A stretch of 7,063 nucleotides of DNA from an uncultured Clostridia bacterium (GCA_904502055.1 CAJGDZ010000087.1:1-7063); one strand, 5' to 3'. Numbered from the stretch's first letter, positions 1-6,457 are shown. Translations and numbers: made by a program. Notes: generated by a model from the sequence alone, not told the origin.

Positions 1-2
1 AG

Positions 3-21
3 GTGCCGGGGGCACGTTTTT
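3..21 (+). terminator. Possible terminator hairpin at the window edge
   Basis: GTGCC (3-7) and GGCAC (11-15) can form a 5-bp stem with a GGG loop, followed by GTTTTT. This looks like the end of a rho-independent terminator for a gene left of the window. The stem is short and its left side is cut by the window edge, so it remains tentative. Confidence 0.3.
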
Positions 22-80
22 GCAAGCGGTGTCGCGCAATAGATGATAATGAAACGGATCTCTCTTCCCACCTCCGCAAC

Positions 81-166
81 CAAAAAAGATTCCATAGTCG
101 ATACAATTTCGGCTATGGAATTTTGTTTTATATGCAAAAAACAGCTGATTTTTGCCCTTTTACCGC
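81..166. repeat. Dispersed hairpin repeat, copy A
   Basis: This 86-nt segment aligns without gaps to 2290-2375; by hand count 73 of 86 positions match. It begins with CAAAAAAG and contains a 16-bp stem (86-101 with 109-124, two G-U pairs) around a 7-nt loop, TACAATT. After the stem come TTTTGTTTTA and a second conserved block, ATTTTTGCCCTTTTA (148-162). All stem bases are identical in the two copies while the loop differs, which suggests that the structure is what is conserved. The two copies bracket the AT-rich gene and the recombinase remnant. Whether this is a genome-wide family cannot be seen from one window. Confidence 0.8.
86..130. terminator. Bidirectional terminator-like hairpin in repeat copy A
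   Basis: The 16-bp stem (86-101/109-124) is followed on the plus strand by TTTTGTTTTA. On the minus strand it is followed by CTTTTTTG, from the A-run at 82-87. Both flanks fit rho-independent termination. It would insulate the promoter at 303-331 from transcription entering from the left. Confidence 0.55.
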
Positions 167-302
167 TTGTTTCGGCGGTTTTGAGGGCGTTTTTTCTTTC
201 ATAAACAACAAATTCGCCAACCTCTGCCCCGGTAAGACAGAAACGGCGGATTTTGTATCGTTCAAGGGGTTAATCGTTCAAGGAATGAATTTACAGAAAA
301 TA
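167..302. other. Non-coding stretch upstream of the glycosylase-like gene
   Basis: Together with 1-166 this makes about 366 bases before the first credible start codon. An open frame crosses 3-365, but it runs through the hairpin repeat and the promoter, has no ribosome site, and its product has no recognisable domain, so I treat it as non-coding. The only structure seen here is the direct repeat at 257-283, listed separately. Confidence 0.6.
257..283 (+). repeat. Tandem 11-bp direct repeat upstream of the promoter
   Basis: ATCGTTCAAGG occurs at 257-267 and again at 273-283, a 16-bp period. The second copy ends 19 bp before the -35 hexamer at 303. Two exact copies at this position could be paired binding sites for a regulator of the downstream gene. 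The period is not a clean multiple of the helical turn, so cooperative same-face binding is not assured. The role is inferred from position only. Confidence 0.6.
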
Positions 303-331
303 TTGTTTTATGTCGAAAAAAGTGGTATAAT
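303..331 (+). promoter_or_regulatory. Sigma-A promoter for the glycosylase-like gene
   Basis: A TTGTTT -35 (303-308), a 17-bp spacer and a perfect TATAAT -10 (326-331) are preceded by TGG, giving an extended -10 (TGnTATAAT). Transcription would start near 338, leaving a leader of about 29 nt before the ATG at 367. The gene therefore has its own promoter and does not need read-through from the left. Confidence 0.75.
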
Positions 332-366
332 ACCTTATATTTCACTCGTTGAAAGGACCCCTTAAT

Positions 367-1815
367 ATGATAACAAAAAAAGCAAAGTATTACGAGCGTG
401 TTACAAATTTGATTTTGGATGCATTCAAAAAAATGCGTAAAGATAGATGGTTTGTTCGTGGTGACAAACTATCTGATAGGCAGAATAGAATTATATTTAA
501 AGAACATGGAGAATTGTTTTCTAAAGATACTATATTATTTACCGAAAGGTTTCACTTTTTTTCTCCATCTTTGTTGGTAACCAATAATGCAATGTATTGT
601 TATTCTTTTGAAAAAAAGAAAACACTATTTTTCAAAGATATCAAAGAGCTAAAATATAGTGTTATGCCTTTGAAAAGAACTATCGAAATTACAACAAATT
701 CAGGAATAAAATATAAAATTTTCGATAGCATTCCCTATGCTACGTCATATGCAGATGTTAAAGATTATGATAAAGCTGTAAAAGATGGCACCCATAGAGC
801 CTTAACTCTTTGCTATGTGGTATGTATCTACGCATTAACTGTGTTACATAGATGCACGGATAATGAGTGTTCCCAAAAAATCATAGAAATAGAAAGAAAT
901 GTAGAAGCATTAATCAACGAGTATTTAAGCAAAAAAGATGTCGCATCTCTGTATGGAAATCTTGTTTCTTTTGATTTTGTTAGTTGTTATTATGATGTTC
1001 AGACGGTTGAAAACGGCTTGAAAAAAATTGCCGAGGTGAAAGGAGAGGCGTATAATATACGTAAAGAAGAACTAATAAGTTCCGTTCGTAACACGGTGGA
1101 TTCTACTATGCAAGGAATGGAAACGGAACGAAGACAAATTATCGAGAAAGCTGAGAAAATAACAAAGCAACAAGAAGCAAACGGAGCTGATCCAAAAGAA
1201 ATACAAAAAATGAGAGAGAAAATTGCTCAAGCAAAAGCTTTCTCTGCCGCTATAGCCACAATTGATGCTTCCGTTGATGATACAAATAATATACGAGATA
1301 TTTACTTGAAGGCTGATAAAGTTTCTGCGCAAATTGGTTCTACAGGCATAGCTTTTGTTTTTTCTTGCCCTGGCCAAAAAGAGCAGATTGCCAATCAAGT
1401 CTGTTACGGAGCTACGGGAGAAAATTTACAACACTTGATCACCATTTGCCATGAAAAAAGACCTGACATTTTTGTTTCTGAATTAAAATGTGATTATACG
1501 ATTACAAATGCTTCCGACAGAGTACATTATGCAGCATTAACTCATGATACCGAAGCTTCTTACGATGAAATTAGTTTACCCGAGAATATTCAGCGGTTAA
1601 GTTATGAATTATCAAATGCAAATGTAATAATTTGTATGGGAGATAGGGCTGATTTTGCAGTACATAACGCTGTAGTAAGTGGAAAAATAGTAAAAGGCGA
1701 ACATCTGAGTGCGATGCATATCAATCGATCTTATACATCAACATTTGATAGTCCATCAGCACGCCGCTTTGACCGCATTAGTCAAGTTGCAAACAAAATT
1801 TTGGAGCAGTTATAA
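367..1815 (+). CDS. PH-like / coiled-coil / UDG-superfamily protein, candidate defence effector
   Basis: This is a 482-residue protein. ATG 367 is chosen because GAAAGGA (351-357) lies 9 nt upstream; a TTG at 349 would place the ribosome site inside the gene. Residues about 52-122 look like a bacterial PH-like beta domain (strands LLVTNNAMYCYS, TLFFKDIKELKYS, KRTIEITT, IKYKIFD). Residues 144-160 form a hydrophobic helix, buried or membrane-associated. Residues about 235-300 are charged, coiled-coil-like helix. Residues 326-480 resemble the UDG superfamily: SCPGQKE (333-339) with YGATGENL (347-354), TITNAS (378-383), IICMGDRA (421-428), and HLS (446-448) in place of the usual HPS. The position of the family-4 catalytic Glu is Ser333, so activity is uncertain. 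The base composition is strikingly AT-rich, with many ATA, AGA and TTA codons, unlike the downstream genes, which points to transfer. Glycosylases acting on modified phage bases (such as Brig1) make anti-phage defence plausible. The fold call is fairly firm; the function is inferred. Confidence 0.75.
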   Translation: MITKKAKYYERVTNLILDAFKKMRKDRWFVRGDKLSDRQNRIIFKEHGELFSKDTILFTERFHFFSPSLLVTNNAMYCYSFEKKKTLFFKDIKELKYSVMPLKRTIEITTNSGIKYKIFDSIPYATSYADVKDYDKAVKDGTHRALTLCYVVCIYALTVLHRCTDNECSQKIIEIERNVEALINEYLSKKDVASLYGNLVSFDFVSCYYDVQTVENGLKKIAEVKGEAYNIRKEELISSVRNTVDSTMQGMETERRQIIEKAEKITKQQEANGADPKEIQKMREKIAQAKAFSAAIATIDASVDDTNNIRDIYLKADKVSAQIGSTGIAFVFSCPGQKEQIANQVCYGATGENLQHLITICHEKRPDIFVSELKCDYTITNASDRVHYAALTHDTEASYDEISLPENIQRLSYELSNANVIICMGDRADFAVHNAVVSGKIVKGEHLSAMHINRSYTSTFDSPSARRFDRISQVANKILEQL

Positions 1816-1917
1816 TTCTCTGTAGGATATAAAATGTTATAACAGTTAAATTCTACAACAACAATGTGCGAAAAGGCTTATATGTTAGGGAGCACAAAAA
1901 AGAATAAAACATAACGA

Positions 1918-1950
1918 GCCCCAAGGCAAGCGTAATGCGAACCTTGGGGC
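1918..1950. terminator. Terminator hairpin between convergent genes
   Basis: GCCCCAAGG (1918-1926) pairs perfectly with CCTTGGGGC (1942-1950) across a 15-nt loop. On the plus strand it is followed by ATTTCTATATT, a weak T-tract; on the minus strand by TCGTTATGTTTTATTCTTTTTT-like sequence, T-rich but offset. It lies between the 3' ends of the glycosylase-like gene and the recombinase remnant and probably serves both. Confidence 0.65.
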
Positions 1951-1966
1951 ATTTCTATATTCCAAC

Positions 1967-2257
1967 TTAAAGCATAATCGTTATCTCGCTGCCGTCCTTC
2001 AGCGAATAGACCAGGAGGTCATCATTGTATACGGTTACTCGGTCGACCACAGCGTGCCACAGCTTTTCGTCAAACTCGATGGGCGGTGCTTCAAGCTCTT
2101 CAAACTCGGTGAGCATACCGCCGATGGATACGGACTCGGCTTCCATTCGGTTGCGCCGTACGGTGAGCTGTTTGTGCTTTTCCTCCTCGGCGCGGAAGCG
2201 GTCGGCGAGGTCATTGTAACGGCGGCGTTGAATAAAATGCACAATTTGTGCGTTCAC
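1967..2257 (-). pseudogene. Large serine recombinase, C-terminal remnant
   Basis: The 96-codon frame encodes the tail of a large serine recombinase of the type carried by Firmicutes transposons and integrative elements. The signature is a charged helical coiled-coil stretch (QRRRYNDLADRF through EEEKHKQLTVRRNRMEAES) followed by the usual end, IEFDEKLWHAVVDRVTVY and then a short strand pair ending in KDGSEITIML. Intact members are roughly 500 residues with an N-terminal catalytic serine domain and a zinc-binding middle; all of that is missing. The frame opens with a GTG and meets an in-frame stop (revcomp of 2270-2272) four codons upstream, so there is no normal start. The break lies about 20-30 bases from hairpin repeat copy B. 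The fragment is convergent with the AT-rich gene and suggests both came with one mobile element that has since decayed. Confidence 0.8.
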
Positions 2258-2289
2258 GGCTTCATTGTATTAACGAATGAGTCCTTACA

Positions 2290-2375
2290 CAAAAAAGATT
2301 CCATAGTCGATTGGGTTTCGGCTATGGAATTTTGCTTTATATACGGAAAATACCTCATTTTTGCCCTTTTATTGC
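2290..2375. repeat. Dispersed hairpin repeat, copy B
   Basis: This is the ungapped partner of 81-166. The stem is 2295-2310 with 2318-2333, and the loop is TTGGGTT instead of TACAATT. The downstream block ATTTTTGCCCTTTTA (2357-2371) is also kept. It lies between the recombinase break point and the promoter of the acyltransferase gene. Both copies are in the same orientation, so recombination between them would delete about 2.2 kb holding the AT-rich gene and the recombinase stump. Confidence 0.8.
2295..2339. terminator. Bidirectional terminator-like hairpin in repeat copy B
   Basis: This is a 16-bp stem with a 7-nt loop. It is followed on the plus strand by TTTTGCTTTA and on the minus strand by CTTTTTTGTG. 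It would block transcription running from the island into the acyltransferase gene and the reverse. Confidence 0.5.
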
Positions 2376-2393
2376 AAAGTTTGCGGCAAAGGA

Positions 2394-2422
2394 TTGAATA
2401 TTTTGTTAAAATATGTTATAAT
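2394..2422 (+). promoter_or_regulatory. Sigma-A promoter for the acyltransferase gene
   Basis: TTGAAT (2394-2399), a 17-bp spacer and TATAAT (2417-2422), with TGT just before the -10, make an extended -10 promoter. The start would be near 2429, giving a leader of about 90 nt. That leader is GC-rich towards its end, and I see no convincing stable hairpin in it. Confidence 0.75.
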
Positions 2423-2521
2423 AATGATGAACTGTGTATGGACATTGTGAAGACCCTCGGAGGCTTTGTGTTTGGCGGAGTAGGGCCGTTGGGTTTTGAA
2501 AAACAGAAATGAGGATACTTT

Positions 2522-3805
2522 ATGAAGATAAAAACGCGAGAGATGTCCTATGACGAGGTGTTGGCTCTCCCTCGCCTGAAGCATCGCAAGCCCCTAAAGC
2601 CCAGCCGTTTTTTGGCGACGGTCGTTCGTCTTGTGTCCGCTTCCACACTGCGGAAGATAAAATTTTCGTATACCACGGAGCGTATGGAGCTTGTGGGGAA
2701 GCAGCCTTGTCTTATTTTGATGAATCATTCGAGCTTTACGGATATGAAGCTTGCCTTCGGCATTTTTTATCCGCGGCGCATGGGGATCGTTACGTCGGTG
2801 GATGCGATGTCCGGCCTTCTCGGAAGGCTGATGCGGCGGCTGGGGTGCACGCCTACACACAAGTACGTGGCGGATGCCTCGCTGATCGGCGACATCAAAT
2901 ATATGCTGAAGGAAAACAAGACCAGCGTGCTGATGTACCCCGAGGCGGGCTATTCCTTTGACGGACGGACGACAACGCTTCCCAGGGGGCTTGGGGTTCT
3001 CATGAAGCGGCTGGGCGTTCCCGTTGTGACGGTGATCACCACGGGGGCATTTCATCGCGATCCGCTTTACAACATGCTTCAGATCCGCGATGTGAAGGTC
3101 AGCGCACACGTGAAGTGTCTGGCCACGGCAGAGGAGATCGCCGAGAAGTCGGTGGAAGAGCTGGACGCCTTGTTGGACGAGGCCTTCTCGTTTGACAATT
3201 TCGCGTGGCAGAGAGACAACAAGGTCTCGATCGACGTGCCCTTCCGTGCCGACGGATTGCACCGCATTCTCTACAAATGTCCGCACTGCGGCGAGGAGAA
3301 CCGTATGGAGGGCAAGGGAATTCACTTGACCTGTCACGCCTGCGGCAAGCGTTGGGAGATGGACGAATACGGTCAGCTGGCGGCGATTGACGGCACGACC
3401 GAGTATCCGCACATTCCCGATTGGTACGATTGGCAGAGGGCATGTGTGCGCGAGGAGCTGGAAAACGGCACATACCGCTTGGACACCGACGTGGATATTC
3501 GCGTTCAGGTCAATCTTGACGGTGTTTGCGATATCGGCGGCGGTCGTCTTACGCATGACCTTGACGGCTTTCATTTGGTGGGGGCCGGCGGCAAGCTTGA
3601 CTACAAGCAATCGGCCATATTCTCTCACACCCTGTATTCGGATTATTATTGGTATGAGATCGGGGACGTGATCGGTATTGGAGACAACGAATTCTCCTAC
3701 TTCTGCTTCCCGAAGAAAAACGTTTCGGTTACCAAGGTGCGGCTGGCTACCGAGGAGCTTTATAAAATGAAAAAGGTCAGACGGAGGGCGGCGGTGCGGA
3801 TCTGA
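2522..3805 (+). CDS. PlsC-like acyltransferase with zinc ribbon and C-terminal domain
   Basis: This is a 427-residue protein. ATG 2522 is preceded by GAGGA (2511-2515) at 6-nt spacing. Residues about 40-225 form a lysophosphatidate-type acyltransferase (LPLAT/PlsC) domain: the catalytic HX4D motif is NHSSFTD (His69, Asp74), and the acyl-acceptor motif region is YPEAGYSFDG (139-148), with PEAG where PlsC usually has PEGT. Such enzymes move an acyl chain to the sn-2 position of lysophosphatidic acid at the inner membrane face. Residues 253-274 are a four-cysteine zinc ribbon (CPHC and CHAC), followed by a conserved-looking HIPDWYDWQR segment (297-306) and a beta-rich tail to the end. There is no clear signal peptide and no long membrane helix; residues 28-41 are mildly hydrophobic. 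The length is well above the roughly 200-250 of plain PlsC because of the fused C-terminal half. It is a single-gene unit with its own promoter and terminator. The substrate is unproven; it may act on a lipid other than lysophosphatidate. Confidence 0.85.
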   Translation: MKIKTREMSYDEVLALPRLKHRKPLKPSRFLATVVRLVSASTLRKIKFSYTTERMELVGKQPCLILMNHSSFTDMKLAFGIFYPRRMGIVTSVDAMSGLLGRLMRRLGCTPTHKYVADASLIGDIKYMLKENKTSVLMYPEAGYSFDGRTTTLPRGLGVLMKRLGVPVVTVITTGAFHRDPLYNMLQIRDVKVSAHVKCLATAEEIAEKSVEELDALLDEAFSFDNFAWQRDNKVSIDVPFRADGLHRILYKCPHCGEENRMEGKGIHLTCHACGKRWEMDEYGQLAAIDGTTEYPHIPDWYDWQRACVREELENGTYRLDTDVDIRVQVNLDGVCDIGGGRLTHDLDGFHLVGAGGKLDYKQSAIFSHTLYSDYYWYEIGDVIGIGDNEFSYFCFPKKNVSVTKVRLATEELYKMKKVRRRAAVRI

Positions 3806-3830
3806 CAGGGTGAAAAAGTACAAACAAGAA

Positions 3831-3867
3831 TAGGACAGAGAACTTGATTTTCTCTGTCCTATTTTTT
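3831..3867. terminator. Strong bidirectional terminator
   Basis: TAGGACAGAGAA (3831-3842) pairs perfectly with TTCTCTGTCCTA (3850-3861), a 12-bp stem with a 7-nt loop, followed by TTTTTT (3862-3867) on the plus strand. On the minus strand the trailing sequence is TTCTTGTTTG. It sits 25 bases after the acyltransferase stop and about 22 bases beyond the kinase stop, so it closes both convergent units. Confidence 0.9.
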
Positions 3868-3889
3868 GACTTTGGGTTATGAGGATCGC

Positions 3890-5284
3890 TTACTTCTCGG
3901 TCTTGGGAAGGCTGGCGGCGGCGACCGACTGGCCTACGCGGCGGCTCTTCTCATCGGGAAGGGCAATGTTGATCTTGCTTGCCAGCTCGGGGAACTCCTC
4001 GGCAATGGCCTTCTTGGCGAAGTCAAGGACGATGTTTCCGCCCTCGCCCGACGAAACGCGGCCGAGAAGCAGAACGTGCTTGATATCATAGAACATCGCA
4101 TAGTAAGCAACGGCATATCCGAAGTAAACGCCGATGGTCTCGTAGATCTTACGGGCACCCTCGTGTCCCTCCAGCATAAGGCCCTGAACGACCTTAAGCT
4201 TCTCAGCGGGGCTGAGGTTCGGGTCAAGCTCGATGCCTGCCGCGGGAGCCAGCTTGATGACGCTGTCTTGCGAGAAATACTTAACGCCGCAGCCGTAGTC
4301 GCCCGACCACTCGTCAACCATCGCGTCCTTATTGAAGTCCACGGGAACAAAAGCAAGCTCGTTGAGCCAGCCGGTGATGTTGCCGGCGAGATCAACGTAT
4401 CCGCCTGCCTCGCTGGTGCCCATTGCGATACCCAGAATGCCGGTATCGTCAAGCGACATAGCACCGGCAAGTGCGGTAACGTCGCCGTCGTTGGCCACCT
4501 CAACGGGGATCTCACAGCCCAGCTCACGTCCGAGCTCGGCGGCTACGTCGAGGTACATATTCTTAACGTGCTTATCAAACAGCTCCTCGGGAACCTTAAG
4601 GAACAGGGAAGCGACCATGATCTTGTTGTCGATGTAGACGCCGGCCGAGGATACGCCGATGCCGTCTACGCGGGGCATATGCGATGCCGCGGTCTTCATC
4701 GCGCTCAGAATTCCCTCATAGTGGTACATCGGGTCGGAGTTGGTCTTGGGGAACCAGACGACCTCCTCGGAATACACGGGCTCGCCGTCGATCACCGCGC
4801 TGACCTTACGGTCGCTTCCGCCCGCGTCAAAGCCGATGCGGCAACCGGAAAGGTGACGGCCAACGGGCTCTGCGGCCTCGTTTGCCTTGGGGGCATTTTC
4901 GAGCGCGGTCACCACGACCTCAAAGGGGCGCTCATAAACTCTTGCCATAAAGCCGCGGTCAAACTCACGAAGTCCGCCGAAATCGTAAGCGGCCTTGATC
5001 TTGGCGCCGATCACCTCGGAGCCGGCGATGATGACCTTGTAGCCACCGCGGACCCAGAGAAGCGACTTGACCACGCGCTCCACAATGTCGAAGTTCTCCT
5101 CATCGTGACCCGTGCCGTCGGCAAATACGGCCATCTCGTAGGTGGACACGTAGCCCTTGTTTCTCTCGATGCCGATCACGATCTTGTTTGCTCCCGCCTT
5201 TTTTGCGCGCTCGTCAAAATCTTTCAGCACGAGTGCCATGGGCATATAGCCGGGATCTAAGGGTGCTGTCATTTTAAGCTTCAT
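3890..5284 (-). CDS. ROK/ASKHA-like sugar kinase, probably amino-sugar
   Basis: This is a 464-residue protein. ATG 5284 is used; AGAGG lies 11 nt upstream, inside the end of nagA, while the next Met (codon 5) has no ribosome site. Residues about 148-460 have the ASKHA kinase layout: phosphate-1 loop IGFDAGGSDRKVSAV (150-164), the ROK-type VANDGDVTALAGA stretch (263-275) with Asn265 and the putative catalytic base Asp266, and the phosphate-2 loop GIAMGTSEAGG (285-295). It would transfer phosphate from ATP to a sugar hydroxyl in the cytoplasm. Residues 1-147 are an additional N-terminal domain absent from ordinary ROK kinases, which are about 300-320 residues. The ROK zinc motif CxCGxxGC is not present; only a GDYGCG segment (328-333) lies near that region. 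The 11-base overlap with nagA makes translational coupling likely and suggests GlcNAc or another amino sugar as substrate. A glucokinase role, or another hexose kinase specificity, remains possible. Confidence 0.8.
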   Translation of the reverse strand: MKLKMTAPLDPGYMPMALVLKDFDERAKKAGANKIVIGIERNKGYVSTYEMAVFADGTGHDEENFDIVERVVKSLLWVRGGYKVIIAGSEVIGAKIKAAYDFGGLREFDRGFMARVYERPFEVVVTALENAPKANEAAEPVGRHLSGCRIGFDAGGSDRKVSAVIDGEPVYSEEVVWFPKTNSDPMYHYEGILSAMKTAASHMPRVDGIGVSSAGVYIDNKIMVASLFLKVPEELFDKHVKNMYLDVAAELGRELGCEIPVEVANDGDVTALAGAMSLDDTGILGIAMGTSEAGGYVDLAGNITGWLNELAFVPVDFNKDAMVDEWSGDYGCGVKYFSQDSVIKLAPAAGIELDPNLSPAEKLKVVQGLMLEGHEGARKIYETIGVYFGYAVAYYAMFYDIKHVLLLGRVSSGEGGNIVLDFAKKAIAEEFPELASKINIALPDEKSRRVGQSVAAASLPKTEK

Positions 5285-6419
5285 AAATCGTCTTACCTCT
5301 CTTTATTGTTTTCAGAATGTTGAATTTCTCGTCCGCGAGAATGATGTCGGCGTCGTAGCCGGCAAGAAGTGCGCCCTTGCCCTTGGCGCCAATGGCGCGT
5401 GCGGGGTTATAGCTGGCCGCCGCCACGACCTCGGGAACACTGAGACTTGTGTGCTCGAGCACGTTGCGAACGGCAACGTTGAGCCTCAGTACCGAGCCGG
5501 CGATGGTTCCGTCCGCGAGACGGCACTCGATGCCCTTCAGGAAAATGGGCTGACCGCCAAGGTCATACTCGCCGTCGGGCATACCGCCCGCTCTTGTGCA
5601 GTCGGTGATCAGGCAAAGCTTGTCCGCCTTCTGCTTTGCGATAATGGAGAACACACCGGGATGAATGTGGAAGGTGTCGCAGATCAGCTCGACCGTAACG
5701 TCGGTTGCCAGTGCCGCGCCCACCACGCCGGGATCGCGGTGTGCCAACGCCGTCATGGCGTTAAAGAGGTGTGTGGCGTGTCCCACGCCGTCACGGACGG
5801 CGCTTACCGCCTCCTCAAAGCCCGCGCCGGTATGTCCCATGGAAATGAGAATGTCGGTCTTTTCGGATACCTCCTTGATGGCCGCGTGATCCTCGTCCAT
5901 CTCGGGGGCAACGGTTACCAGACGAATGATGTCCTGATTGTCGATCAGGAACTTAGCGTTCGGCTTCTGAATATTCTCTTCCTTCTGCGCGCCCTTCTTG
6001 GAGGGGTTGATGAACGGGCCCTCCGCGTGAACACCGAGGATCTCGGCGCCGTCCCAGCTCACCGACTCCTCCTTCAGCGAGCGCACGGTGTTCAGCGCCG
6101 CGTCGATCTCGGCCTGCGAGACCGTCATGGTGGTGGGAAGAAAGGCGGTTACGCCGTTTTTGGCGATGCCGTACGCCATCTTACGGATGCCCTCGGGCTT
6201 TGCGTCGGAGGCGTCCTCGTTGAGATAGCCGTGGATATGGATGTCCACAAGGCCGGGGGCAACGTAGTTGCCGCCCGCGTCGATCACGTCCGCGCCCTCG
6301 GGAAGCGTATCCACAACGCCGACGATCTTGCCGCTCTCGCTGTCAAACGCGAGCAGCTTGCCCTCGACAAGGGCATCGGGAAGAACGATCCTGCCGTTCC
6401 TTATGTATGTCAATGCCAT
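5274..6419 (-). CDS. nagA: N-acetylglucosamine-6-phosphate deacetylase
   Basis: This 381-residue protein is of normal length for the family. It hydrolyses GlcNAc-6-phosphate to glucosamine-6-phosphate and acetate in the cytoplasm. The amidohydrolase fold is clear: GLVDIHIHG (56-64) holds the HxH pair His61 and His63, HAEGPFINP (131-139) gives metal ligand Glu133, MGHTGAG (194-200) gives His196, and GHATHLFNAMT (213-223) gives His217. HRDPG follows at 227-231, His251 is in the FHIHPG segment, and the catalytic Asp273 is in ITDCTRAGG (271-279). AAGGAG, from 6432 down to 6427 on the minus strand, lies 7 nt before the ATG. It is the first gene of a two-gene operon whose stop overlaps the kinase start. 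No nagB (glucosamine-6-phosphate deaminase) is visible in the window, so the product's fate depends on genes elsewhere. All expected metal and catalytic residues are present. Confidence 0.95.
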   Translation of the reverse strand: MALTYIRNGRIVLPDALVEGKLLAFDSESGKIVGVVDTLPEGADVIDAGGNYVAPGLVDIHIHGYLNEDASDAKPEGIRKMAYGIAKNGVTAFLPTTMTVSQAEIDAALNTVRSLKEESVSWDGAEILGVHAEGPFINPSKKGAQKEENIQKPNAKFLIDNQDIIRLVTVAPEMDEDHAAIKEVSEKTDILISMGHTGAGFEEAVSAVRDGVGHATHLFNAMTALAHRDPGVVGAALATDVTVELICDTFHIHPGVFSIIAKQKADKLCLITDCTRAGGMPDGEYDLGGQPIFLKGIECRLADGTIAGSVLRLNVAVRNVLEHTSLSVPEVVAAASYNPARAIGAKGKGALLAGYDADIILADEKFNILKTIKRGKTIYEA

Positions 6420-6457
6420 AAAAAAACTCCTTCCAACATATTTTTTTAATTATAATT

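Noticed and set aside
3..365. 120-codon open frame on the plus strand
   Set aside because: It runs through the hairpin repeat, the 11-mer repeat and the promoter at 303-331, has no ribosome site, and shows no domain. It is most likely chance.
349..366. TTG start extending the glycosylase-like gene by six codons
   Set aside because: The ribosome site GAAAGGA (351-357) would lie inside the gene; ATG 367 has correct spacing.
1893..2298. CACAAAAAAGA at both 1893-1903 and 2288-2298 as possible element ends or attachment sites
   Set aside because: The match is 11 bases of mostly A, with no similarity beyond it, and does not bracket a sensible unit.
81..2375. CRISPR array or phage-like repeat array from the two hairpin repeats
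   Set aside because: There are only two copies, 2.2 kb apart with genes between them; there is no regular spacing and no cas gene.
2054..2512. 152-codon plus-strand frame
   Set aside because: It is antisense to the recombinase remnant and crosses repeat copy B and the acyltransferase promoter; no domain or ribosome site is seen.
2594..3823. 409-codon minus-strand frame opposite the acyltransferase gene
   Set aside because: It is a mirror frame of a GC-rich gene. The plus strand carries the HX4D motif, zinc ribbon and ribosome site; the minus product has no recognisable motif.
3866..5260. 464-codon plus-strand frame opposite the kinase gene
   Set aside because: It is antisense to a gene with clear kinase motifs, overlaps the terminator and has no ribosome site.
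5451..6449. 332-codon plus-strand frame opposite nagA
   Set aside because: nagA on the other strand has every metal ligand and a good ribosome site; this frame is a shadow.
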